A stretch of DNA of 64,000 bases from Halorussus limi (GCF_023238205.1 NZ_CP096659.1:2807626-2871625), one strand, 5' to 3'; numbered from the stretch's first letter, positions 23,654-32,245 are shown. Translations and numbers: made by a program. Notes: generated by a model from the letters alone, not told the origin.

Positions 23654-25818
23654 AGCGCCGGCGATTCCGCCTCCTCTCGGCGGCGCTGGCGACGCTCGCC
23701 GGCGCCGTCGTCCTCCTGACCGCGACCGAGCTATTTCCGTACCACACGACCAACCACGACGAGGCCGTCTACCTCCAGCAGGCCGCGATGCTGCTGGAGG
23801 GGCAGCTCTCGCTGTACCCGCCGGTCCCCGACTCGTTCCGGCCGTGGTTCTTCGTCCGGGACGGCGCGCGACTCTACCCCAAGTACGCGCCGGTTCCGGC
23901 CGCGATGTTCGCGGTCGGGAAGCTACTCGGCGGATTCCGTCTCGCGCTGGCGGGGGTCGCCGCGGCCAACGTGGCGCTGACCGTCGCGGTCGCGTCCGCG
24001 GCCTTCGACCGTCGGACCGGCCTGCTCGCGGGGGCGTTCCTGCTGGCCTCGCCGCTGTTCCTGATAGACTCGTCGGTCTTCCTGCCGTACGCGCCGACGA
24101 CGTTCTGGAACCTGCTGTTCGCGTTCGCGTACCTCCGGTCGGCCCGGCGCGAGGCGACCGGGGGCGCGAGCGCCAGCGACCGCGGGACCAACGGCTACGC
24201 TCTGCTCGCGGGTCTCGCAGTCGGCGCGGCGTTCTTCGCGCGACCTTACACCGCGGTCCTGTTCGCCGCGCCGTTCGTCGCGCACGCGGGCTACTCGCTG
24301 TGGGTCGGCCCCTCGGCGAAACGCCTGACGCGCCTCTCGCTGACCGCGCTCGGCGGGTTGGCCGGCGTCGGAGTCGCCTTGGCGTACAACGCCGCGATGA
24401 CCGGGTCGCCGACGGTCTTCCCCTACGCCGCGTTCGCGCCGCAGGACGGTCTCGGGTTCGGCCACCGCGAGATTCTGGGCTACGCCCGCGACTACACCCC
24501 GGCGCTGGCGCTCCGAGCGAACGCCGAGGTGGTGGCGCTGCTCTTCACCGAGTGGGTGGTCGGCGGGCCGGTCGGGACCCTGCTCGCCGCGGTCGGCGTC
24601 GGCGCGTTCCTGCGACGTGTCGCCCCCGACTTCCGTCGGCGCTCGGAGTGGTCGCCGGACCTCACCGACGCGCAGGCGAAAGCGACGCTGGCCGGTCTCT
24701 TCCTCACGGTCGTCGCGGGCAACGTCTTCTTCTGGGGGAACCTCAACGTCCTCGGGTCGCTCGCGGACCCCGCCGACGGTCTCGTCGACACGCTCGGGCC
24801 GTACTACCACTTCGACCTGCTCGTGCCGACCGCGGCGTTCGCGGCCCACGGGGCGCTCCTCGGGCTCGACCGCGCCCGGGCGCTCGTCGGCGACCGCACT
24901 CGACGCCGACGGGCGGTCGTCGCGGGCGTCGCGCTCGCGGGGTGCGTCCTGCTCGCGGGCGCGACGGCGGGCCTCCTCGCGCCGACCGTCGCCGACCACG
25001 CCGAGACCACCGACGCCTACGAGGCGGCCTACCAACCGTTCGAGGAGCGACAGCTATCGAACTCGGTGGTGTTCCTGCCGACGCCGTACGGCGACTGGCT
25101 CAACCACCCGTTCCAGCACCTCCGGAACGACCCCGGCTTCGACGGCGAACGCGTCTACGCGCTCTCGGACGGCCCCGACGACCTCGCGGTCGTCGCGGCG
25201 TATCCGAATCGGAGCTACTACCGGTACGTCTATCGCGGCGAGTGGACGCCGTTCCTCGGCGACCCGGTCGACCCCGCGCTCCACCGCGTCCGGGCGGTTC
25301 GCGGCGAGCGCCTCGCCCTGAACGCGACGCTCGCGGTGCCCGACTACGCCGAGAGCGTGTCGGCGCGCGTCTCGACCGGCGACGAGTCGGCCTACTACGG
25401 CGTCGCGGGCACGCCGGAGAACGTGTCGCTCGGTCTCCGGGTCTCGAACGGGACCGCGCGCCTCGCCGGTCCCGGCGTCAGTTCGGTCGGCGAGAACGCC
25501 ACCGTCCCGGTCGGACGCGAGGACGAAATCGTCGTGCAGGTGTTCGTCAGCGACGCGACCGGCGGGTTCTCCTACCGCCTCGAACTCCCGGTCCGCCGGA
25601 CCGACGGCGAAGTCGCCGCGCTGACGCCCTACCGAGAGGTCTGTTTCGTCCCGGACAACTGCAACGGCGCGGCGGCCTACATCGAGGGCGCAGTCCCGGA
25701 CGGCGTTCGGATGGAGACGACGCTCCGCGCGAACCGGTCGGGTCAGGTCGCCCGAACGGAGAACGCGACCGCTCGGGCTCCGCTAGACTCTCGGCGTGGT
25801 TTCGAGAGTCGAGGCTGA
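23650..25818 (+). CDS. GT-C type membrane glycosyltransferase-like protein, coupled to fbpC
   Basis: 722 residues. The N-terminal ~425 residues have about 10 transmembrane helices in the ArnT/PMT (GT39) layout: after helix 1 an external loop TNHDEAVYLQQAAMLL carries the D-E motif expected of the lipid-linked sugar catalytic loop, and FFARPYTAVLFAAPFVAH follows. The C-terminal ~290 residues are an extracytoplasmic β-rich domain with N-glycosylation sequons. It starts inside the fbpC stop (ATGA), so the two are translated together. A transfer of sugar from dolichyl phosphate to a protein or lipid is inferred from the fold; the acceptor is unknown. Its iron link, through the operon, is odd. Confidence 0.7.
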   Translation: MKRRRFRLLSAALATLAGAVVLLTATELFPYHTTNHDEAVYLQQAAMLLEGQLSLYPPVPDSFRPWFFVRDGARLYPKYAPVPAAMFAVGKLLGGFRLALAGVAAANVALTVAVASAAFDRRTGLLAGAFLLASPLFLIDSSVFLPYAPTTFWNLLFAFAYLRSARREATGGASASDRGTNGYALLAGLAVGAAFFARPYTAVLFAAPFVAHAGYSLWVGPSAKRLTRLSLTALGGLAGVGVALAYNAAMTGSPTVFPYAAFAPQDGLGFGHREILGYARDYTPALALRANAEVVALLFTEWVVGGPVGTLLAAVGVGAFLRRVAPDFRRRSEWSPDLTDAQAKATLAGLFLTVVAGNVFFWGNLNVLGSLADPADGLVDTLGPYYHFDLLVPTAAFAAHGALLGLDRARALVGDRTRRRRAVVAGVALAGCVLLAGATAGLLAPTVADHAETTDAYEAAYQPFEERQLSNSVVFLPTPYGDWLNHPFQHLRNDPGFDGERVYALSDGPDDLAVVAAYPNRSYYRYVYRGEWTPFLGDPVDPALHRVRAVRGERLALNATLAVPDYAESVSARVSTGDESAYYGVAGTPENVSLGLRVSNGTARLAGPGVSSVGENATVPVGREDEIVVQVFVSDATGGFSYRLELPVRRTDGEVAALTPYREVCFVPDNCNGAAAYIEGAVPDGVRMETTLRANRSGQVARTENATARAPLDSRRGFESRG

Positions 25819-25926
25819 CCGCCCCGACGCGTGCTGACGGACCACTCGCGGGTCGCGCCAACCGTGCGAGGTCTGCGCGAACGGAGGCGCAACCCAAAAG
25901 CCGGTTCGCGCAGAACTCCCGCCCGG

Positions 25927-26481
25927 ATGACGTTCCCGGACGACCTCCCGCGGAGTGAGGAGACGATTCTCCTCGACCCCGACGCGTTCGACACCGTGCG
26001 TCAGAACGTCGAAGCGGGCTTCGACCGGTGGGTCGGCGCGGTGGTCCGCGACGGCACCGGTCGGGTCGTCCTCGTCCGGAATCGGTGGAGCGTCGGCTGG
26101 GTACTCCCCGGCGGCGACCCCGAACCCGGCGAGTCGCTCCGCGAGGCGGTCGTCCGGGAGGTCCGCGAGGAGACCGGTCTCGACGCGACCGTCGAGCGAC
26201 CGCTGGAGGTGGTCGAGCAGACGTTCACCGCGGACGAAGCTATCGCGGACTGGACCGCCGCGTCGGACGAAGCCACGGCTGACGGGTCTACCGCGTCGGA
26301 CGAAACCGCGACTGCCGCGACCGCCGTTTCTGGCTCCTTCGTCGTCTTCGAGGCTCGGACCGACGACCCGACGCTCGGCGAGGACCTCGGTCGGGACGAC
26401 GACGAGATAGCCGACGCGGCGTGGTTCCACTCGGTGCCCGCGGAGTGCGAACACCGGTCGCTCGTGGCGCGACACTTCTGA
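25927..26481 (+). CDS. Nudix hydrolase
   Basis: 184 residues from MTFPDDLPRSEETILL; upstream codons are basic and not coding. The Nudix box is complete: GGDPEPGESLREAVVREVRE followed by ETG, with REV-REET-G. The N-terminal VGAVVRDGTGRVVLVRNRW and SVGWVLPGGDP are typical. A Thr/Ala/Asp-rich insert at ~110-135 (TADEAIADWTAASDEATADG) is unusual and looks like a short tandem duplication with repeats of ASDEAT/ASDETA. It probably hydrolyses a nucleoside diphosphate derivative; substrate unknown. Confidence 0.85.
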   Translation: MTFPDDLPRSEETILLDPDAFDTVRQNVEAGFDRWVGAVVRDGTGRVVLVRNRWSVGWVLPGGDPEPGESLREAVVREVREETGLDATVERPLEVVEQTFTADEAIADWTAASDEATADGSTASDETATAATAVSGSFVVFEARTDDPTLGEDLGRDDDEIADAAWFHSVPAECEHRSLVARHF

Positions 26482-26506
26482 CCGTTCGACGCGGGATAGA
26501 CGAATG

Positions 26507-26531
26507 GAAATCGTTCTCTGAGAACGATTTC
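26507..26531. repeat. 25-bp perfect inverted repeat, terminator or operator
   Basis: Arms GAAATCGTTCTC and GAGAACGATTTC are exact reverse complements, separated by a single T. It sits 26 bases after the Nudix stop and 154 bases before the end of the convergent dioxygenase gene. The high AT arms and lack of a loop favour a protein-binding site or a cruciform over a classical terminator. Confidence 0.6.
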
Positions 26532-26619
26532 TATGTTTCTAGCGATGGTAGACGTGTCTCTAGATTGCTCGGCCGTTGCAGGCTACCCGGACTGGCGGTC
26601 CCCGGTCCCCGACCGCCGG

Positions 26620-26655
26620 GCGACCGCGCGAGGCGTCCGGGCGGGGTTCGTCCCG
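26620..26655. repeat. dispersed 36-bp intergenic repeat, copy 1
   Basis: This stretch is 34/36 identical to 51711-51746. Both begin GCGACCGCGCGAGGCGTCC and end TTCGTCCCG. Both copies lie in intergenic spaces between convergent genes (here Nudix and the VOC dioxygenase). It may be a REP-like element or a fragment of a larger repeat. Confidence 0.55.
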
Positions 26656-26684
26656 GCATCGGGGATAAACGTTCGGCCGACTCG

Positions 26685-27626
26685 CTACTCGGTCGGGCGG
26701 TCCGTAGATAGGTCCGGAAGGCCCGCCTCGATTTCGTCGCGCTGACCCTCTAACCACTCGGGGAGGACCAGTCGCTCGCCCAGTTCGTCGAGGTCCTCGT
26801 CCACGGTGTAGCCCGGCGATTTCGTGGCGAACTCGAAGAGGACGCCGCCCTTCGTGCGGGCGTACACCGACTCGAACCACTTCCGGTCGATTATCTCGGT
26901 CGGCCGGAGGCCGTGGTCCATCAGCACGTCGCGCCACGCCGACTGGTCTTCGTCGGTCACCTGAAAGGCGACGTGGTGGACCGTGCCCGCGCCGGGTTGT
27001 CCGCGAGGCGCCTGCGGGTCTTCGAGGATATCGACCGCGTAGCCCAGTTCCCCGTTGGCCTCGAACCGGCGTCGAGTCCGGTCACTCTCGGTTTCGCGCA
27101 ACCCCATCGTCCGGAGGAGGTCCGCGGTGGGTTCGGCCGAGTCCAACGAGAGCGTCACGCCGAAGAAGCCCCGAATCGCGTGTTCCTCGGGCACCGGCCC
27201 TTCCGGCGGATGGCCGGCGGGCGCGTCGTCGCGAGCGACCAGTTCGAGCGGCAGGCCGTCGGGGTCGCGGAACGGGACGACGGTGTCGCCGAACCGCTCG
27301 CGCGGGTCGTCGGTCTCGACCCCGGCGTCCGCGAGGCGGTCGCGCCAGTACTCGACCGAGTCGGACGGAATCAGGAAGGCGGTCGTGCTGACCTGTCCGG
27401 TGCCGACGCGACCCGCCTGCGCGCCCTCGTACGGGAAGAACGTCATACTCGTTCCGGGCGTTCCCTCGTAATCGGCGTAGAACAGGTGATAGACCGACAC
27501 GTCGTCCTGATTGACGCTCCGCTTGACGAGTCGGAGGCCGAGCGTCCGCGTGTAGAAATCGAGGTTCTCGCTGGGGTCGCTGGCGATGGCCGTGACGTGG
27601 TGGATACCGGGAACGTCGGCAGGCAT
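26685..27626 (-). CDS. ring-cleaving dioxygenase / glyoxalase (VOC family, MhqO-like)
   Basis: 313 residues with two VOC repeats. The first starts GIHHVTAIASDPSENLDFYT and the second near IRGFFGVTLSLDSAEPTADL. Metal-site residues are visible as His in GIHHVT, His in TVHHVAFQV and Glu in GVLFEFATK. Such haloarchaeal and Bacillus MhqO/MhqA proteins cleave or detoxify hydroquinones. It is transcribed alone, with the convergent Nudix gene across a repeat-bearing gap. Confidence 0.85.
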   Translation of the reverse strand: MPADVPGIHHVTAIASDPSENLDFYTRTLGLRLVKRSVNQDDVSVYHLFYADYEGTPGTSMTFFPYEGAQAGRVGTGQVSTTAFLIPSDSVEYWRDRLADAGVETDDPRERFGDTVVPFRDPDGLPLELVARDDAPAGHPPEGPVPEEHAIRGFFGVTLSLDSAEPTADLLRTMGLRETESDRTRRRFEANGELGYAVDILEDPQAPRGQPGAGTVHHVAFQVTDEDQSAWRDVLMDHGLRPTEIIDRKWFESVYARTKGGVLFEFATKSPGYTVDEDLDELGERLVLPEWLEGQRDEIEAGLPDLSTDRPTE

Positions 27627-27699
27627 ACCGGGACGTACCCCGTCGTCCGGATTAACTCTGGGGGCCTCCCGCGAGTTTCGCGGGCGGTGGGTTCCGGCG

Positions 27700-28473
27700 C
27701 TACCGCTCTTCGAGACACACCTTCACGATGGACTTGGCGATGGCCGCGCCGCCCGCGAAGGGGTCTAACTTCGTCTCGCCCGCCCGCTCGTCGTACTCGA
27801 TGGGGACCTCTCGCACGTCGTAGCCCCGCATCAGCGGCCGAATCAACAGTTCCGCCGAGAGCCCCGTGTTCTCGGTCCAGCGGATGTCCTCGACCACGCG
27901 TCGGCGGTACGCCCGCATTCCGGTGGTCGTGTCGTGGACGAGTTCGCCCGTCAGGAGACTGGCGAGTCCCGCGAAGGCGTAGTTCCCCCACCGGTTGAGG
28001 TCCGGCATCGCCTCGGCCCCCCAGTAGAGTCGGTCGCCGCTGACCACGTCGTAGCCCCTGTTTATCCAGTCGAGGAACTCCGGGAGTTGCTCCATCGGGT
28101 AGGTGTCGTCGCAGTCGGTCGTCACGACCACTGGCCGGTCGGGCGTGAGGACGGCCTCCCGCACGGCGACGCCGTAGCCCTGCGGTGCCTGCTCGACGAC
28201 CGTCGCACCGCGCTCGCGGGCGATTTCGGCGGTCCGGTCGGACGACCCGTCCACGCAGACGACCTCCGCCCGGCCGTCGGTCACGCGCTCGATGTCGTCC
28301 AGCACCGTCCCGATGGCCGCCTCCTCGTTGTACGTCCCCATGACGACGCTCACGTCGTCGAAGGTGTACTCGCCGTCGGCCCTGCGGTCCGCGCCGTCCG
28401 GCGAACCGCTCGCGCGAGCGGACCGGTCGCCCGCGCCGTTCCGGTCGTCGGGCCTCCCTGCGTCGGTGTTCAT
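27700..28473 (-). CDS. GT2 glycosyltransferase (dolichyl-phosphate hexosyltransferase, AglJ/DPM-like)
   Basis: 257 residues. A disordered ~35-residue leader precedes VSVVMGTYNEEAAIGTVLDD, the GT2 UDP/GDP-binding strand. The metal-binding DxD lies in VVVTTDCDDTYPMEQLPEFL. TTTGMRAYRRRVVEDI and SAELLIRPLMRGYDVREVPI match dolichyl-phosphate mannosyltransferase-like enzymes that start or extend haloarchaeal N-glycans (AglJ, AglD). No membrane helix is evident. An imperfect iron-box palindrome (28510-28523) lies 37 bases upstream. The specific sugar is not predicted. Confidence 0.8.
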   Translation of the reverse strand: MNTDAGRPDDRNGAGDRSARASGSPDGADRRADGEYTFDDVSVVMGTYNEEAAIGTVLDDIERVTDGRAEVVCVDGSSDRTAEIARERGATVVEQAPQGYGVAVREAVLTPDRPVVVTTDCDDTYPMEQLPEFLDWINRGYDVVSGDRLYWGAEAMPDLNRWGNYAFAGLASLLTGELVHDTTTGMRAYRRRVVEDIRWTENTGLSAELLIRPLMRGYDVREVPIEYDERAGETKLDPFAGGAAIAKSIVKVCLEER

Positions 28474-28509
28474 GCTGTCCGTCGCTTGTCGCGGGCCGTA
28501 TTTGTAGTT

Positions 28510-28523
28510 TTAGGTTCGCCAAA
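28510..28523. promoter_or_regulatory. imperfect iron-box-like site before the GT2 gene
   Basis: TTAGG-TTCG-CCAAA, one mismatch from the TTAGG-N4-CCTAA core at 18304 and 19611. It lies just upstream of the minus-strand GT2 gene at 28473 and about 110 bases before the divergent gene at 28622. A possible weak or degenerate operator. Confidence 0.35.
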
Positions 28524-28621
28524 AACACCTCTCGCGCGGGGATACGTTTAACCGCGTCAGCGTCGATACTGTGACTAGTTACCGTCCGACACGTCATGTC
28601 CGACGCGGACGGCTTCCGACC

Positions 28622-29494
28622 ATGACCGAACGCATCGACTTGGACGACCTCGACGTCGGAGACGACGGCGAGGATGAGGGACCGAACCCGGGCGACTGGT
28701 TCTGGCGCGAGGAGGACGCTCCCGACGCGCCGGAGGCCGTGACCGACGTAAAGACCGACGTGACGGCCGACTCCGAGCGGTCGGCGTCGGCGACTCCGGA
28801 CTCACCGGGACTCGACGACGGCGAACCGATTCCCCGCGTCCCGCGCGAGAACGAGGCCCGGCCGGCGGGGATTCCGACGGAGTCGGGCGGTGCGGGCGCG
28901 GGCGCCGGGACGGACACGCCTGCCGCGAGCGCAGATGCATCTGCGAGCGCAGACGACACAGACGCAGGTTCGGCCGCGAGCGCAGACGCGCCTGCGGCGG
29001 ACGGGCGAGCGAGCGCCGACTCGGGCGGGAAATCCGAGGCCACGGGCCCGCACGGCGGCGGCGCGGACGACATGACGCTGGCGTTCACCTACGCGGCCGC
29101 GACCCGCTTCCCAAACTTCGGCGCGGTCGCCGTCGATGCCAACCAATGGGCCGACTGGGTCGGCATCGTCGGCCAGGTCCCGGCCCACGTCCTCAACAAG
29201 TTCCAGCGCGACCGGAACGTGGACCTCGATTTCTTCAACGGGAGCGCGCGCGGCCCGGCCGAACGCCTCGCGGCCGTCGGTCCAACCTCGATGTTCTACG
29301 CCGAGCGCATGGTCCTCGTCGGCGTCGAGGGCCGCGACGAGGAGATAGCCCAGCGCGCGGACTGGGAGTTCGTCCCGCTCTCGGAGGCCGCCGAGAAGGC
29401 CGGGTGGGAGGTCGCCGAGTCCCCGACCGACGAGGGAGCGACCGGCGGGCGCGACGACGACCGGACCGACGCCGGTCCCGAGTCGCCGGAGTAA
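28622..29494 (+). CDS. haloarchaeal protein with disordered head and conserved C-terminal domain
   Basis: 290 residues from MTERIDLDDLDVGDDGEDEG. Residues ~1-155 are Asp/Glu/Ala/Ser-rich and probably unstructured, with repeats of the ASADA type. A compact domain follows at ~155-275: MTLAFTYAAATRFPNFGAVA, ADWVGIVGQVPAHVLNKFQR and ERLAAVGPTSMFYAERMVLV. This resembles a haloarchaea-specific domain (DUF7124-like; recall only). The tail is again charged. No catalytic motif is seen. It is followed after 45 bases by three short genes on the same strand. Confidence 0.65.
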   Translation: MTERIDLDDLDVGDDGEDEGPNPGDWFWREEDAPDAPEAVTDVKTDVTADSERSASATPDSPGLDDGEPIPRVPRENEARPAGIPTESGGAGAGAGTDTPAASADASASADDTDAGSAASADAPAADGRASADSGGKSEATGPHGGGADDMTLAFTYAAATRFPNFGAVAVDANQWADWVGIVGQVPAHVLNKFQRDRNVDLDFFNGSARGPAERLAAVGPTSMFYAERMVLVGVEGRDEEIAQRADWEFVPLSEAAEKAGWEVAESPTDEGATGGRDDDRTDAGPESPE

Positions 29495-29539
29495 CTTTTT
29501 CACGTTCGGTGTGGTAGCACGAGCCATGGGGGAGTACAG

Positions 29540-29824
29540 ATGAGTCTGCGAACCGCGGCGAAACGGGCACCGATACTGCTGGCGGGCGTCGTGCTGTTCG
29601 GCGCGTGGGTCGCGCTGAACCTGTTCCGGGTGTTCGACGCGATTCCGTCGCTCTGGACCGGCGGGACCGGCGTGGGACAGACGTTGCTCGGCGGACTGGT
29701 CGGCCTGCTGGTCATGCTCACCGTCGTCGTCCTGCTAGTCGGACTGTACAGTGCGATTTCGGAGTCGTCGCCCGCGCCGGAGTCGTTCCCGCCGACCGAT
29801 AGCGGTCTCGGGTCGAATCGATGA
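29540..29824 (+). CDS. 94-residue two-helix membrane protein
   Basis: Two transmembrane helices are visible: APILLAGVVLFGAWVALNLF (~9-28) and LLGGLVGLLVMLTVVVLLVG (~49-68), with a Gly/Thr-rich external loop between (SLWTGGTGVGQT). The tail is Ser/Pro-rich. Function unknown; the next gene starts 10 bases later, so they form an operon. Confidence 0.6.
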   Translation: MSLRTAAKRAPILLAGVVLFGAWVALNLFRVFDAIPSLWTGGTGVGQTLLGGLVGLLVMLTVVVLLVGLYSAISESSPAPESFPPTDSGLGSNR

Positions 29825-29834
29825 GGTGGCGACG

Positions 29835-29984
29835 ATGACGCGCTACGAGTGTGCCGGGTGCGGGCAACTGGCCGACTTCGCCGACGCGCACGGCGAGACG
29901 GTCCATCGGGACTGTCCGGTCTGCGAGGCCCCGACGCACTGGGAAGTGGCCTTCACCGACGACCGAGCGGGGGTGTCGTTCTGA
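29835..29984 (+). CDS. 49-residue zinc-ribbon protein
   Basis: The sequence is MTRYECAGCGQLADFADAHG followed by ETVHRDCPVCEAPTHWEVAF and an Asp/Arg tail. Paired CxxC (C-A-G-C and C-P-V-C) form a zinc ribbon. The frame is open further upstream, but only this ATG gives a zinc-ribbon start. Haloarchaea have many such short zinc-finger proteins of unknown partners. Its stop overlaps the next frame. Confidence 0.75.
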   Translation: MTRYECAGCGQLADFADAHGETVHRDCPVCEAPTHWEVAFTDDRAGVSF

Positions 29985-30319
29985 CCGTCTCGTTTACGGT
30001 CGGCGACCGCTTCGTCGCGGCGGCCGAGGAGTGGGGCGAAGACCGACTGATGGACCGCGACGACGCCATCGAGACCAAGGCCGAGCAGGCCCTGCTCGAA
30101 ATCGAACATCTCGCCTCGGGCGCGACCGAGGTGGAGTTCGAGGTCGAAGACCGGACCGTCAGCCACGAACCGAGCGACGAACTCGCCGACCTGCTGGCCG
30201 AGCAGGCCGACGAGACCGGTCTCTCGGAGGCCGACGTGTTGAAACTCCACGCGGAACTGTTCTCGGGCGCCTTCCGCGACGACGACGCGGTGCGCCCGCC
30301 GAACGCGCCGCCGGAGTGA
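29981..30319 (+). CDS. conserved small acidic protein, possible CTG start
   Basis: 112 residues if it starts with the CTG at 29981, overlapping the previous stop as CTGA; 89 residues from the first ATG (30050). The upstream segment TVSFTVGDRFVAAAEEWGED has the codon use and composition of a coding region (β-strand then helix) and there is no ATG, GTG or TTG in this frame between 29981 and 30050. The remainder has DAIETKAEQALLEIEHLASG and DELADLLAEQADETGLSEAD. The helical, acidic pattern has no recognised domain. Translational coupling with the zinc-ribbon gene may make the weak start usable. Confidence 0.6.
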   Translation: MTVSFTVGDRFVAAAEEWGEDRLMDRDDAIETKAEQALLEIEHLASGATEVEFEVEDRTVSHEPSDELADLLAEQADETGLSEADVLKLHAELFSGAFRDDDAVRPPNAPPE

Positions 30320-30321
30320 CG

Positions 30322-30516
30322 TCAGTGCTGGTCGTCTAACTCCTCGGCCCGCCGCTGAACCTCGCCGAGCGCGCGCTCCTGTTGTTCGCGAGTGACCCCG
30401 CCGGACTCGGCGTGGCGGCCGCCGTACTGCCGCGACGGAATCGCGTCCCAGACGGTTCCGTCGTCCCCGTCGGACGAGTCGCGGGACCGTAGCCAGCCGG
30501 GCAGTCGCGTGAACAT
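30322..30516 (-). CDS. 64-residue haloarchaeal protein, unknown
   Basis: MFTRLPGWLRSRDSSDGDDG, then TVWDAIPSRQYGGRHAESGG and a C-terminal helix REQQERALGEVQRRAEELDD. This is a soluble, strongly charged small protein with no motif. It is convergent to the preceding gene (three bases apart). Confidence 0.5.
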   Translation of the reverse strand: MFTRLPGWLRSRDSSDGDDGTVWDAIPSRQYGGRHAESGGVTREQQERALGEVQRRAEELDDQH

Positions 30517-30649
30517 GCCCTCACGTTTCTATTCTCACATTATAACTGTTCGTCGCGTCCGAGCGTCTTCGACTCCGAACTTCCGTTCGACCGCACTACC
30601 GAGCGCACGAGGGGGAACGCATAAGTCACCTCTCGTTGCACGGTAACAC

Positions 30650-30823
30650 ATGACGCACGAAGACGCCGGCTGGCGGCCCGACCTCGGTCTGGAGGAGTAC
30701 GGGGGAAGCGAACTCTGGGACCACGGCATCGGCCCGCACGAGGTCAACTCCGCGGAGGTGGACGGCGACATCGCGTTCCCGAAGGAACTGAAGGAGGGAC
30801 TCGCGCAGTTAGACGACGAGTAG
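30650..30823 (+). CDS. 57-residue hypothetical protein
   Basis: MTHEDAGWRPDLGLEEYGGS, then ELWDHGIGPHEVNSAEVDGD and IAFPKELKEGLAQLDDE. Acidic, with no helix-turn or membrane segment, and strong G/C third positions. It ends 54 bases before the convergent Dyp-like gene. Function unknown. Confidence 0.6.
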   Translation: MTHEDAGWRPDLGLEEYGGSELWDHGIGPHEVNSAEVDGDIAFPKELKEGLAQLDDE

Positions 30824-30876
30824 GGCGCGCTCACGTTCGGGCGAACTGCTCGCGACAAGAAGCGCGCTCGCGCCGC

Positions 30877-32103
30877 CTACAACCTCGGAAACGCCCGCTT
30901 CCCGCGGGGCGGCACGTAGAAGTTCGCCCGCGACCGAACGCTCACGAAGTCGAGGATGCCGTTGTTCTTCCGGTCGGTAATCTCGGGGCTGTCGTCGCGG
31001 ACGTACCACCCGTTCATCGCCTTCCGGGTGCGCTCGAAGTCGGACAGCGACTGCTGGAGCGAGAGGAAGTGGACTCCGGCGTGGCCGCCGTCCACGGTGT
31101 TGAAGTCCCGACGCAGGAGGACCGGTTCGCCGTCCTTCCGCGTCTGGGCGACCTTCTCCTGATGGCCGACCACGTCGAACTCGCGGGCGTGTCGCGCCAC
31201 TTCGTCGCCGAACGGCACGTCGTCTGTGAAGTTCGCCACGTCCGCCGGCGAGAACTCGGGCGAGAACATCCGAGCGACCCGCTCGTCGTCGTCGAACGCC
31301 TCGAACCACCGGCCGAGCGACTGGCGGAGGTGGCTGAGATGCATCGTCGTCCCGCCCGCGTACGCGCCCGAGTCGATGGTCACGCGGTCCTCGCCGGCCT
31401 GCGTGCCCCGGAAGCCCGACCGGAACCCCATGAACATCCGGTCGCCCTTCGAGAGCGGCGGGCTCTCGGGGATGCCCTCGGCGTCGGTGTGTTCGACCGG
31501 CAGGCCCGCACCGCGAAAGCCGGTCCGGCGCGCGGCCACGTCGAAGACGTCGCCGAGGCGGTCCCCGACCGTTTCGCCGGCCAGCGCGTCCCGGTTCCCG
31601 AACGTCGCGGCTTCGGCGGCCCGGAGATTCGAGGCGGCGTCGCTGGCCAGCACCAGCGCGGCGTCGAAGTCGAGCAGTTCCGGGTCGTCGGTCCGCGAGA
31701 GGACCTGCGGGCGTCGAATCGGCGCGTCGCCGAGGTTCCCGAGGCGCTCGAAGTAGCGGGTGCCCCACGCCAGCGAGTGGAGCAGACCGTCGCTCGACCA
31801 CTCGTAGGCGGATTCGAGCGTCCGCATCGCGCGCTCGACGCGTTCGGCGCTCTCGACCGACGGCGACTCGGCGAGGTCCAGCAGGAGAACGAGGTGGTGG
31901 CGCGGAAGCAGCGGATTGCCGTGCCGGTCGGTCCGCGAGGCGGCGTTCCACGCGTGCTGGCGACGCGGCACGTCGTGAGGGTTCTCGGGCAGGTCGAGTT
32001 CGGTCGCGCGGCCGCCGGTGGCCCGGAACTGCGAACAGCCCGCGAGTCCCGCCGCGGCCGCCGCGCCCGCGAGTTTGCCGAGCAGTCGGCGTCGTGAGGC
32101 CAT
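30877..32103 (-). CDS. Dyp-type peroxidase-like Tat lipoprotein (haloarchaeal, DUF7405-like)
   Basis: 408 residues from MASRRRLLGKLAGAAAAAGL; twin-arginine signal and lipobox LAGC. The fold is similar to dye-decolourising peroxidases: SGAYAGGTTMHLSHLRQSLG resembles the GGTY/RxxL segment of that family, followed by DDERVARMFSPEFSPADVAN and VVGHQEKVAQTRKDGEPVLL, RRDFNTVDGGHAGVHFLSLQ (family C-terminal strand). The usual GxxDG is not clearly kept, and a proximal His could be that in DGGHAGVHF, so heme use is uncertain. The longer frame (start 32154) lacks a signal and is not used. Confidence 0.7.
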   Translation of the reverse strand: MASRRRLLGKLAGAAAAAGLAGCSQFRATGGRATELDLPENPHDVPRRQHAWNAASRTDRHGNPLLPRHHLVLLLDLAESPSVESAERVERAMRTLESAYEWSSDGLLHSLAWGTRYFERLGNLGDAPIRRPQVLSRTDDPELLDFDAALVLASDAASNLRAAEAATFGNRDALAGETVGDRLGDVFDVAARRTGFRGAGLPVEHTDAEGIPESPPLSKGDRMFMGFRSGFRGTQAGEDRVTIDSGAYAGGTTMHLSHLRQSLGRWFEAFDDDERVARMFSPEFSPADVANFTDDVPFGDEVARHAREFDVVGHQEKVAQTRKDGEPVLLRRDFNTVDGGHAGVHFLSLQQSLSDFERTRKAMNGWYVRDDSPEITDRKNNGILDFVSVRSRANFYVPPRGKRAFPRL

Positions 32104-32245
32104 CGTGGTAGTCGAACTGGCTAGCGCGGGCACAGGCAAAAGGGTTGTTCCCAAATAGCACGAATCGGAGAACGGTATCGCGAGCGGCGCGGAGACGCCG
32201 GCGGACTCGGGAGCGACGCCGCCACGGATTCAAATGAGCCAGAAG

